The notes under the pieces: generated by a model
Database searches by the model: none
Seen by the model: the letters and a program-made list of their open reading frames with translations, nothing else
Told to the model about the DNA's origin: nothing
Source: Scortum barcoo
Lineage: Eukaryota; Chordata; Actinopteri; Centrarchiformes; Terapontidae
Length of the DNA stretch: 64,000 bases
Assembly (NCBI GenBank): GCA_023238725.1
Contig: CM041546.1
Location: 8,853,983-8,917,982, forward strand
Reading direction: 5' to 3'
Program-made: the position numbers and the translations under genes
Shown here: in pieces, positions 48,941-60,200 of the stretch
How positions within the stretch are numbered: position 1 is the first letter of the stretch
Layout of the letters: each line of letters begins with the position of its first letter

Positions 48941-49261
48941 ACTTGTCAATATGCTCTCCTCGAAAAACAACCATGTGCTCTGCCAGGTGACTGATGGAAT
49001 AACCCTGGGAAACTGATAAGCTTTTCTCAATGAAAAGAAGCTGGAGGAGTAACTCCTGAATATCAAGAGGGTTGGGCCTTATCTCATAGCCAGTATCATT
49101 AACCCAGGCAGTACCAAGCTACCAAGGACTGCAGAGGTAATCAGCCCCATGCTGAGTGTCCCTGCACACTTCCAGCTCACACTTGGGGAGCTGGAAAGAG
49201 GCCAGAGCAGAGAGGTCAATGACCTGTGAGTTACGTCCTCGTTGTAGAATGTAGGTGTAGA
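48941..49261. other. nr0b2 upstream flank
   Basis: About 320 bp between the promoter and the LINE remnant. No coding sequence or simple repeat is seen. Confidence 0.4.
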
Positions 49262-51240
49262 ATCAAGAATCAAGATTTAAAGTTGTAGCAGTAATGTACA
49301 GTAGGGGGGTGCGTCAGTGCATGTCTCAAGTTCTCAATAGGGGGAAATGGATTGAACAGCTCTGGGGAAAAAGCTGTTTTTCAGTCTGGTAGTTTTGGTC
49401 TTTATGTTTCTGTACCATTTTTCCAGAGGGAAGCTGTACAAACAGTCCATTGCCCGTCCAGGTGGGTAGGGTCGGCAGTGGCAATATGTCAGGGCCTTCT
49501 TCTGGATCCAGCCAGCGTATATTGAGTCCAGGTCTGGAAGAGGACTTCCCACAATCCCCTGTGCTGTTTTCACCACCCAGGCTAAGCTAAATCCTTTCAG
49601 TCTTGTGCAGTGCAGCTGCCATACCACACTGCTGCACTGAGGCAGAGGATGCTCTCTATTGTGGCCCTGTAGAAGTTTGTCAGGAGCTGAGGGGAGAGTC
49701 CAGCATGTTTCAGCTTCCTGAGGAAGAAGAGTCTTTGTTGAGCCTTTTTACCAGGTGAGCTGTGTTCATGGACCAGTCAAGTCAGGTCAGATGTAATGTG
49801 AGGATGCCCAGGAACTTGATATTGTTGACACGCTCAACTGCTTCCCCGTGGATGATGAGGAGAGGAGCGTGCTCTGTCCTCCTGGACCTCCTGTAGTCCA
49901 CTATGACCTCCTTGGTCTTGCTGGTGTTCAGAACAAGGTTGTTGTTTGAGCACCATTGAGTAAGGTGCTGGATCTCCTCTCTGCTGTAGTGGGTCTTATC
50001 ATTGTCTGATATGAGGCCCACTATAGTGGTGGTGTCTGCAAACTTTATGACTGTGTTTGTGGAGTGGATGGCAGAACAGTCACTGGTGAAGAGAGTGAAG
50101 AGGGCTGGGCTGAGCACGCAGCCCTGTGGTGTGCCTGTGTTCAGGACCAGTGTAGAGGATGTGTTGTCCCCAATTCTCACCACCTGAGGCCTGTTGGTGA
50201 GGAAGTCCCTGATCCAATGGCACAGCGATGAGGGCAGTCCCAGGTTGTGGAGCTTCAGTATCAGCTTGTCCGGGATCACTGTGTTGAAGGCTGAACTGAA
50301 GTCCACAAATAACATCCTCATGTAGGTGGTGTTAGGAAGCTGCAGATGGGTCAGGGCTGTGTGAAGTGCAATGGAGACTGCATCCTCTGTCGATCTGTTC
50401 TCCCTGTATGCGAACTGATATTGATCCAGACCAAGCAGGGATGATGTCTTTGATGTGCTTTAGGACGATCCTCTCAAAGCACTTCATGATGACCGGTGTT
50501 AAGAGCAACAGGGCGGTAGTCATTTAGGCAGGTGACAGCAGATTTTTTAGGCACAGGCACAATGATGGAGGTTTTGAGGCTGACAGGAACTGTAGCAAGC
50601 TGCAGGGACAGGTTGAAAATGTCCAGAAAAACTCCTGCCAGTTGGTCTGCACACAATTTCAGAGTGTGACCAGACACCTTATCTGGTCCATCAGCTTTCC
50701 TGATGTTGATTCTTTTCATGGAAGATGCTCACTTGGTGCAGCTGCAGGACTAGAGGCTGGTACTGTTCTTACCACTGGCGGGAAAGCTGAACGCTCTCTC
50801 TGCTGTCAGGTGTGTCAAAGCGGGCATAGAAAGTGTTCAGGGTGTCGGGGAGAGTGGAATCGTGGCTAACCAGCTGATCACTGCGCTTATAGTCTGTTAT
50901 TGTCTTGATGCCTCTCCACATACTATGTGGGTTGTTGTTTTCAAAATGCTCCTCAATGCGCCATTTATACCTGCATGCTAGCTTAATGCCTTTTTTCAGT
51001 TCTTTATGGGCAATGCTGTAGGCCAGCTTGTCACCTGACCTGTAGGCAGCGTCAGTAGGGGCTTCACTGTGCTGTCCAGCCATGGTTTTTGATTTGGGAA
51101 AACCTTGATGGTCTTTGTGGGTAGAACAGCATCAGTACAGAATTTTAGGTAGGACAGAACAGATAACGTGTATCCATCCAGATCTGTGCCTCTCTTTGAA
51201 CACTTCCCAGTCAGTGCACTCAAAGCAGTCCTGTAATGCT
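49262..51240 (-). mobile_element. Decayed non-LTR retrotransposon (L2/Rex1/CR1-like LINE)
   Basis: Minus-strand fragments spell, in order, a pre-RT linker (SMWRGIKTITDYK; NIRKADGPDKVSG; DYRPVALN), the reverse transcriptase palm (VDFSSAFNTVIPD; GTPQGCVLSPALF; KFADTTTIVGL; WCSNNNLVLNTSKTKE; NIKFLG) and the post-RT part (VVKTAQGIVG; TTRLKNSFFPRAV). The fragments lie in different frames, with at least four frame changes between 51223 and 49334, so no intact protein exists. The catalytic FADD motif reads FADT at 50031-50042. The endonuclease end is missing, as usual for 5'-truncated copies. Family placement within the Jockey superfamily is by motif memory. Confidence 0.85.
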
Positions 51241-51641
51241 AAAGACGCCTCCTCAGTCCAAACCTGTACGTGTAGCTGCTTTATTTATACGTTATCCTAG
51301 AAAAGCCCTGGGATTCTGAAAACCTAATTTGGTGGTGGTGTACAGATGGTGTACAGCTCTCTTATTTCAGCCTCTTTTTTTAGACATTTGCCTTTGATAT
51401 CGATATATCTTATATCAATTAAGACCTACCAACATGGTTTAACAGCTCTGCAGCGCCGTAGCCAGGATTTTAGAAATACCATCCAAACAGTACATCTGCA
51501 CCTCATAGGAATGTCCTTAGTCATAATTTAGAATGCTGGAAAAATTGAAGATATAACACAATGATGGCATTAGAATAAACTGTTATAGAAAATAAACAGT
51601 TCACAATAAATAAACAGTTAAGTTATAACAATTTATCCTGA

Positions 51642-51677
<36 letters not shown>

Positions 51678-52198
51678 CAAATTTAATGGCACTCCATCCA
51701 ATAGGCTTTTGATTTCAGACAAAAAAGAAAAAAAAATCATGGTGATACTGAAGTCAGTAGGATTCCTCTGCTGAGGACCACAAGTGTGTATATAAAATTT
51801 CAATGGCAGTCTATCCAGTAATTGTTTTATTACTTATAATTTTACCAAAAGTGGTTCAGAGAGATGTATTCTCAGTAAAAACACATAAACAAAAAGTCAA
51901 GTGGCCGCCTGATGAATAGATGCATTGATGCCACCATGAATGTTGTCAGTTTAGTTATAAAAGCCCAGTAGATTCATAGATAGAGCCTTTCTTTCACTGC
52001 CAATAGAGAATGTTAGGCCTCATCTTGCCATGTTTTAAACCCACTTTGTAAGGTAGTTATAGTGACTCTCTTTCAATCTGGCCAGGAAAAATTGAAGAAT
52101 TCCACTTTATGGTGTCTGTAACAGGTAGTACAATGTTATGCTTCTCATTTAAAGTTGAGGTTACCCTAATTTGTTATCTTCCCGGTGCCTGGCACGGA
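51241..52198. other. Intergenic spacer with (TG)n
   Basis: AT-rich; no coding exon found. A (TG)n run of about 16 units is at 51643-51676. Confidence 0.5.
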
Positions 52199-52230
52199 GG
52201 TTTGAGACTGATAAGGTTTGAGACTGATAA
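52199..52230. repeat. 16-bp tandem duplication
   Basis: GGTTTGAGACTGATAA occurs twice in direct succession (52199-52214 and 52215-52230), just before the SINE at 52266. Confidence 0.85.
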
Positions 52231-52265
52231 GCAAATTGCTTTATTATTGTCACAAATAAACAAAA

Positions 52266-52580
52266 AGGGGTAGCACAGTGGTGTAGTGGTTAGCACTGTC
52301 GCCTCACAGCAAGAGGTTCTGGGTTCAATCCCTGGTTGACATGGGCCTGCGTGGGTTCTCTCTAGGTACTCCAGCTTCCCCCACAATCCAAAGACATGCA
52401 GGTTAGGTTAGTTGGTGACTTTAAACTGCCCCTAGGTGTGAATGGTTTGTTTGTCTGTCTTTCTATTTCAGCCCTGTGACTGACTGGTGTCCAGGTCCAG
52501 GCTGTACCCTGCTTCTTGCCCAATGACAGCTGAGGCTCCAGCACCCCTGTGTGTCATAAGCAGGTATAGATGGATGGATA
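52266..52580 (+). repeat. tRNA-derived SINE-like element with ATGG tail
   Basis: TAGCACAGTGG at 52271-52281 is a good Pol III A-box and GGTTCAATCC near 52322 a good B-box. The body contains CCAAAGACATGCAGGTTAGG and GACTTTAAACTGCCCCTAGG, and the element ends in GATGGATGGATA, matching a repeat very common in teleosts. No clear target-site duplication was found. Confidence 0.75.
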
Positions 52581-53790
52581 AAGCAACTTTTCAATCAGAC
52601 ATTTGGAACGGCCAAATCAACTGAAGTGTTATGTAGTGCCACACTGTATAGTATAGTGGGTGACAGAATATTTAACATATCACACTCTTAAGTCTTAAAC
52701 TGTCTTAGGATGGAAGTTGCAGAGGGAAAATGTGAACCACAGAGCAGTAGAGTCAAGGTCAGTCCATAAAGTGAATGGCTGCAATAAAGAGATTACAAGC
52801 CAGACACTACTGGCAGCACCAGTCACCGAGTGTTTGTTCTACTCCATCAGTCTCTTTACTCATTCCTTCAAAGAACACTCCAGAACAGTTTTCATTGCCC
52901 TGTTTTCTTTCTGGGAGTGATCTCATTATGATACACTACAGTGATGAATTATGTTAAGGGTGACATGCCTGTACTCACAGGAGCTAAATCATGATGGACG
53001 TGCAGCTTCAAATGCATGATGAAACGTATTATCTTCGAGAATGCAATCCTTTTTTTTCAGAAAAGTGACCTATAATGCACTCAGCAGGACCTCGGGCTTC
53101 ATGAGACATGCTGAAAGCCATAAATGCTTTGTGATAAGGCCTGTGTTTATAGAGGTTAGGAGCAGGCAGAGATGGACACGGAGGACAGACGCTTATCTCC
53201 ACCAAGACAGTAAAAATATAGTGTCCTTCAATCTATAATTTGAACAACTAACTCTGTTCTGAAATCAGGCCAGTGAATCAGTCCAGGAGTGGCGAAGCAT
53301 GATGTAATGACTGCTACCTGAAGAGTGTATTTGTTATTAATACACACAGTCTCTTGTCTTGAATGGAATAACATTACCAAGCGAATAATAAGAACAATTT
53401 CATAGGTCAACTATTGTTTAATTTTGCTGAGAAATGTGTCGACATTTTCCTCCATCCTGAAAAACAGTTTGCTTGTAAGGTTTCCCCCAAATGCAGACTT
53501 TTAATTTCCCTTTTATTTTAGTTTTCCCAGGTCACTGACTCTCACTACGTAATGGACACCTGGTACATGACACCTGACCTTCACCCTCTGCCAGTACAGT
53601 GGAGTTAATTTGCCTGGCTTCATTTCCACAAGGTCATCAACCCAAAGTGACAGTTATTCTCACACTGTGGCGTAATTTAAAAAAATCAATTTATTATCCT
53701 TGAATTCAAATTTTAGGAATTAATTTCACATCCTGACCTATTGTTCTTTCAGGATAAAAAGTGATATATGTATGTATAAGATATATTAAC
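52581..53790. other. Intergenic spacer
   Basis: No exon, RNA gene or clear repeat recognised; short frames only. Confidence 0.4.
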
Positions 53791-53794
53791 CTAC

Positions 53795-54165
53795 AAGGAA
53801 CCTTTAATTAAGTAAAAGTACCAACCATACTGTGAAAATACTCAGTAAAAATCATGCAATATTACTTAACTACAAGTACAGAAGTATTGTAAGCAGAGTA
53901 AAAGAGCTCATAATGTGTCCCCAATGAATATTTCACTTTTATGTATTGTATTTTTGTATTATTGTTACTGATGCATTCATGTGTGATGAACATTTTCTTG
54001 TTGTAGTTAGTTCAGGTGGAACTGAGTTGAGACTATTGGGTAGCTTAATAAAGTTAAAGTAGAAAGTCGCATAAAATGGAAACACTTGTGAAGCGCAACA
54101 TTTTCATATTTGTACTTAAGTACAGTACTTAAATAAATGTATTTAAATGAATGTATAGTCCACCA
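53795..54165 (+). repeat. ACTTAAGTA-rich teleost repeat copy
   Basis: AAGTAAAAGTACCAACCATA, CTGTGAAAATACTCAGTAAA, TGTTACTGATGCATTCATGT and AAGTACAGTACTTAAATAAA follow the family order. The right end reads CCACCATTG. Confidence 0.6.
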
Positions 54166-55660
54166 TTGCCTACAAGTCACCACAAATTTAGTCAGATCCA
54201 GAATGTACAGAATGCACATGTACAAATGACAAATAATCAGCTCTATGACTAAATTTGCAAATTACTGAAAAGAGAAGATTTATTGTATATAATGGAGAAA
54301 TCAGGGTGAATACAAATTCAGTTTTACTAATACTAAAGGTTTGCAAATTTTAACACATCAGAATAAAATGACCGTTCCAACTTTTGCTCATTTGGACATT
54401 TCAAGGTCAATTTCAAGGTCATTTTCAATATTTCAAGGTTTCAAAACTCATTAATCTCTTCAAATAGTAATAATTGTTGAAATGACATGCTGTACTGCTT
54501 GATTGTGCTCTGATGTAGTGCCTTAAAAAGCAGAGCATGGTGCCAAAACTCAATATCTTTAAATGATATTTAAGCATATAAGTTAATTTTTTTATATGCT
54601 GTCATTTATTAATAGTGGTAGGTCAGACTGTGAAATATGAAAGGTTCTAGGTTTTGTAAAGTTAATTTTTATATTTCCCAATGTGAGGCATGACAAAAGT
54701 ATTGTTACTGGTTCTGGTATCTAAAAAAACATAACCAATACCGAGCCCCACGGTTTAATTGTGAAGCCTTATGTTTATTTTATGAAGGCCAAAATCTCCA
54801 GTGCAATGACCTATACTGGTTTGTTTGTGATACTGGTGTGTCAGTGGGAAGATGTCTTTTTTTCCAGGCTCACTATTGATTTATTTGCTTTATTTTTATG
54901 GCAGCATATCTGACACATAGCAGGGCTCTAGGATGTGTAAAAAGTTTTATTCGTTCAGTATTTTACACACATTGACACACATTTTGTAAGACTATAAACC
55001 TAAACATTAGATAAAATTCCTGACACACCTGCATAATCATGTCTATAAAGCTGTTCTAGTTTCAATGTAGATTTTGTATTCTTTATCTGTAATTTCCAGA
55101 CATACACAGTATGACACTATGAATATTAGTCAGGGTGGCTGTGACTAATGCAGAATCAGTGTGTAAAATGTGTAAAGTGATGTCAGGGTCCAGACACCCG
55201 GGACTTGTTTTACTGCCTATTACTATCAAAACACAATGATAAAAGCTGAGGTGAAGGCCATACGTAGCGTTAGCCTCAGGGTTAATGAACTCTGACTAAA
55301 CACATTTCTTGGTTGTCCCCCTGAAAAAGGTAAAACGATTAAAGTAATATGAAAGATTTCACATTTTGTATTCTATAAGTTTTCCAATGAGGTCAAACAG
55401 GGTAGGAGTCTGTTGTTGCCTTTAATGTAATATTTTACTTAACATTTTACCTTTGAATGTTATCAAGGTTGCAGAATCGATGACTATCTGTTTGTTGTGT
55501 GGGTTTCTTCTTATTAGTCTATGTTCATTTCTTTTATATAAATGTAGAAAATATATAAACAGATACTCAAATATTGAAATCAGAATAGAGCATAAACAAA
55601 CTATATAAAAGTAGCACTAAAGGAAAAAATAAAAAGGGAAACTAAATTATCAGATTTAGA
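54166..55660. other. Intergenic spacer
   Basis: AT-rich, no coding exon recognised. A local duplication of TTTCAAGGTCA/TTTCAAGG words lies at 54400-54440. Confidence 0.4.
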
Positions 55661-55662
55661 AT

Positions 55663-55810
55663 CACGGTCAGGTTTATAGCCAAGTAGGTTTTTACCTACA
55701 AGGAATTTGTACTTAAATACAAAAAGCAGAAAAATATAAGACAGTATGAAAGCAGGTACTGCAATTTAGAAGCATAAATTAAATATAAAATAGACAATAA
55801 TATAAAATAG
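55663..55810 (+). repeat. Family-B interspersed repeat copy
   Basis: GGTCAGGTTTATAGCCAAGT and CTACAAGGAATTTG followed by A-rich sequence and ATAAATTAAATATAAAATAG, closely parallel to the copy at 35.94 kb. Confidence 0.6.
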
Positions 55811-55929
55811 ACATACATTTTCAGCTGTGTTCAATAAATTGCTCAAACAAGAACCATTTAAATAGCTCAACACAAATAATATTACAGTTGGTTTCTCCAA
55901 ATTCAACTCAGCATGCCACTTTTAGTGAC

Positions 55930-56170
55930 TACTGCAGTTTCAGAATTATTCAACCCCGACTTGACAAGAATATTAAGTACTTAGTAGGGCACTCTTCTGT
56001 TGTTATGACCTTCTGCAAATGTGATGTATAGCCAGAGAGCATGTTCTGACAGCGTTCCTGAGGAATCTTAGCCCATTCCTCATGCCTCCAGCTCTCTAAT
56101 ATTTTTGGAATGGCATGCTGCAACTGCCTTCTTCAAATCCCACAAGAGATTCAAGTCAGATTGTGATGGT
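55930..56170 (-). mobile_element. Tc1/mariner transposase C-terminal remnant
   Basis: On the minus strand, PSQSDLNLLWDLKKAVAA and KNIRELEA are followed by EEWAKIPQERC-like and SRLQKVITT-like sequence, typical of the C-terminal end of Tc1-type transposases. The normal segment SPDLNPIENLW, which holds the last catalytic acidic residue, is shortened by an internal deletion, and stops interrupt the frame. Only the 3' third of the element remains. Confidence 0.7.
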
Positions 56171-56656
56171 ACAACAGTGCAACTGTACAATATGTATCAT
56201 GTCAATTAAAGTGCTAACAGGAAGAATTTGTTATGGTTATGATGTTGGTAGTGCAAAAGATGTGGTTTCATACTGGAGATGAAATAAAGACATAACTCCA
56301 TAATGGTATATTTGAGCATGGAGATAATCTTCTGTCTCTCTTTCTTTCACTTGTCTTTGTTCTTTTTGTTGTGAAATGCATGAGAATAACAGAAATAAAA
56401 AATGATAAAGAAAGTAAAAGGAAAGAAAAATATAGTAAATGTGTTAAAATCTGGACTCTAATCTTGTTGTTAGTTAGCTACTTTCACATCCATGTGTCTT
56501 TTTTAAAATATTTTTATTACATTTTATTTTTCTTTGCATCGGTTGAGCATGTATTGCCAAGCTAGATACCTGTCCTTGATTCAAAGTTGTAAGCATACGA
56601 TAAACAACATCCAGACTATTGTTATATAAAAAATTAAAAGTAATTATTTTAAGTAC

Positions 56657-56693
<37 letters not shown>

Positions 56694-57170
56694 GCAGTGT
56701 TATTATATTAATAACGAAGAATAAGAATATATCACTTATCATAAAATATAGATAAATGTAACATTATTAAATTATTTATGTAACTTATTATTACCTGAAA
56801 TATATAATAATGTAATATTTTTAAATACTGGATTATAACTTATTATTACATAACATATTTAATGTAATGTAAATTTATTAGATATTTAATATTAGATATT
56901 TAATTAACTATTATGTAATTATTAAATAAAATATATAATGATGGAATATTATTACATTTTGTGTAACTTATTATAACATAAAATATGTAATAATGTGATA
57001 TTTTCAAATATTTAATGTAACTTATTATTACATAAAATGTATAGTAATATAATTTATTATTGTTATTGTATTTTTTAGATATTTAATGCAACGTAGATAT
57101 TTAATGTAAATGATAAAATATGTAATAATGTAATATAAAATTGCATAATGGATTTTTTTAACGCTTCAAA
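56171..57170. other. AT-rich spacer upstream of gpatch3
   Basis: Strongly AT-rich with an (AAT)n run at about 56660-56693 and repeated TATTATTACATAAAATAT-like words to 57120, suggestive of low-complexity expansion. No gene seen. Confidence 0.5.
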
Positions 57171-57179
57171 AAGCGGATA

Positions 57180-57212
57180 TGACGTTATGTTCGAAAGTCG
57201 TTCCGATGACGT
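57180..57212. promoter_or_regulatory. Two CRE half-sites at gpatch3 promoter
   Basis: TGACGT occurs at 57180-57185 and 57207-57212, 27 bp apart and 32-60 bp before the gpatch3 start codon, in the short GC-containing segment that follows the AT-rich spacer. Confidence 0.4.
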
Positions 57213-57243
57213 ATGCCGTCTATGCGAGAGAAAGAAAACAAAC

Positions 57244-60200
57244 ATGGCGGACTCTGGTACGGTTGCCACGGAGTATTTCGTCGTTAGCAACATCCCCGAA
57301 GCGTTTCGCTCCAAAGACCTGAGGAACTATTTCAGCCAGTTCATAGAGAGCGGCGGCTTTCGCTGTTTCCACTACCGACACCGTCCCGAGGTCCTCAGGG
57401 AGCCCGAAAACACCGGTGAGGGTGAGGAGGAGGATGAAGAGGGTGAGAAGGTTGAGGAGGAGAGCTCCGGAGAAAACAAACCGGCGAAGAGCTCCGAGCT
57501 GAGGGCGAAAAAAAACAACAAGTCGTGCTGCTGTGTCGTCTCGGTTCACAGTAAGGACGCGGACAGACTCGTCAGGATGTACGCTGGAAATCACTGGATC
57601 GACTCCAAGGGAAGCTGGCTGTCAAGGCGCTGTGTTATCAGAAGAGTGAAAGTTTCACATGATAAAGGTTTGTGACATGATTATTTTTATATTTACTCCA
57701 TAAAATTAAGCTGTAACTCGAGTCAATTTAGATTTGGGACAAAGACTCCTCGTTATGTTTGGATTAAGTCACGTGTTAAGTCGTGAGCATCTTGGTTTGG
57801 AGACTACAAATCCATAACACGTGACCTGCATTACAAACTGGGGTTATAGATGTTTGTATTATGGGAAGTGTAGTGTTTAAGTGTTTAAGGAGCTTGAGAC
57901 TGTTGTCACCTTTCATGTAAAGTTAAAAAACGTACTTAACTCTACTCTGATTGACAGGCTGATATTACACATTGCATATATATGTATATACGTATGTTGG
58001 AGACTGTGTGTGTGTGTATATACATATAATAGTAACAGAATTTAAAGTATAAACAGAAAAGGACACATAGGTACAAAGGTAGTTATAATGGATCACAGAT
58101 TTTTTTTTTTTACATGGATCTGAGTCCTGATTTTTAAATGTTTATTATTACTTTTTTACTGTAGCAGTCTTTTAGCTGACACACTGAATTTACAATTGTA
58201 TATGTTTTTGTATGTATACATTGTATGTAATTGTAGATATTCCTTGTGAATATAATTGTATCTTGCATATTGCAAATATCCTTTAAACTTAACACTGTAA
58301 ACCTTTGCACATCCATGGGAAAAGTTTTTGCACATTTGCACAATCTGCACAGTTCTTTCAGTATTTACTTTAAACAACAGTCATGTTTTATATATTGTCT
58401 TTGTCTTTATCATATTTTTGTTGCTTTGATTTTATCCTTAAGCAGTATTAAAATATGCCTATCTCAAGTTAGCAGAGCTCAAATTATCGTATGCCGACTT
58501 TCCTGCTCTGATTAGTTTGTAATTATATGAACACAAAAAGTTTAAATATCTTGTGGTATTTTGAAGTTGTACTCATCAAATGTTTGCTTTTTTTCATTGA
58601 AAAGTGACTTAAATTGTTAATTAATTTTCAGTAAGAAAACAGTGTAGGAATTATATAATCCATGCCATAGCTTCTTTATGTATGGTTTATAACTGGAAAT
58701 GTGTTGTGATTAATTGTGGCACCGTGTGTTATCACTGTTACATCTAATTTGAATTTTTATTCTTTCAGACGAAGGTTCATTCCCGTATAAAACGAAGTCC
58801 GAGCAGCGGCACCGTGTGTCCTTAACAGAGTGTTTCACCGAGACTGACCTCAAAAGTTTACCTGAGCTGAATCCACCGGCTCTGATGGAGAATGGGAACG
58901 TGGGCACACCGGTCAAAGTCTTCCTGCAGCTCATCCAGTCCTGCCGCCTGCCCCCGCGCCTCATCCGGAAGCTGGGCCTCACCTTCCCCAAGACCAGCTC
59001 CAACCGCCGTTACGGCAACGTGCCTTTCCAGTATCACAACTCTTTTACACTTCCAGCCACAGAGGAGACTGTATTAACGGCTGCTGGACACGAAATATCA
59101 GGACCAGGGACATGGGCTGCTCCACCCTCAGAACGGAGGAAGTTAGCAGGTCACAGAGAAACAGCAGAGACTGACGAGCCACAGAAAGAAGAGGAGGAAG
59201 ATGCACAGTCAGATGCAGATGATGTGGGTTTTAAATACATTCGTAGTTATTAGTATGTATAAATGCAAATGTATGAATACATTTTCATTTATTCACATCC
59301 CATTACATTGCTGTGTTGTTTTACAATTATTCATCCTGTTGGCTGTAGGATGACGACCGCTGTGAGGAGTGGGAGCGCCACGAGGCTTTGCATGAAGATG
59401 TAACGAGCCAGGAACGAAGCAAAGAGAGGCTGTACGAGGAGGAGATAGAGCTGAAGTGGGAGAAGGGCGGCTCGGGCCTCGTGTTCTACACCGACGCCCA
59501 GTACTGGCAGGAGGAAGAAGGAGGTACGCAGAAAATATGCTTATTGTTCCACACTAACCAGATGAAGCTTGTGGAGCTGTGATTAGTGGATTAATTAGTT
59601 GTCAATTATTAACTTAATTGCCAAGTATTTCAATAATTGGTTAAGCTTTTTGAGTCTTTTGGCATCTCAGATATGAAAATGTTCTGGTTTCTTTAGTCCT
59701 CTATGACAGTAAACTGAATATGTTTGGATTATGAACAAAACAAGATGATTGAGGATGTCACCTTGGGCTTTGGGAATCAGTGATCAATGATTTTAACATT
59801 TTCTGACATCTGACGGACCAAATGACAGTTGATTAATCGTGCACATTGTCAACAGATTAACTGCTAATGAAAATAATTGTTAGTTGCTGCCCTAAAAGTT
59901 TGCATATCATAATATAGGAAAGACTCCAGCATGGTTATGGGAAGGCTAACTGAAACAGTCATTTTAAGCTAGTGTTGTTTAATCCTCCTCTGGAGTCGAC
60001 GGACGCGCCGGCGCGTCCAAATCACAGGTCCGATTTATGATGACGTAGCAAAAAGGGTTAGGGTTAGGGTTACGCAGCATCACAGAGTCTCCGTTTCAAC
60101 TTGTGTCGAAAGTGCGGACTTCAAACTACATACCAGTTTTTAAATCGTGTTGATAGGCCAAGTAGAAACAGACTTATGATAAATAATTTACGCCGTTTTT

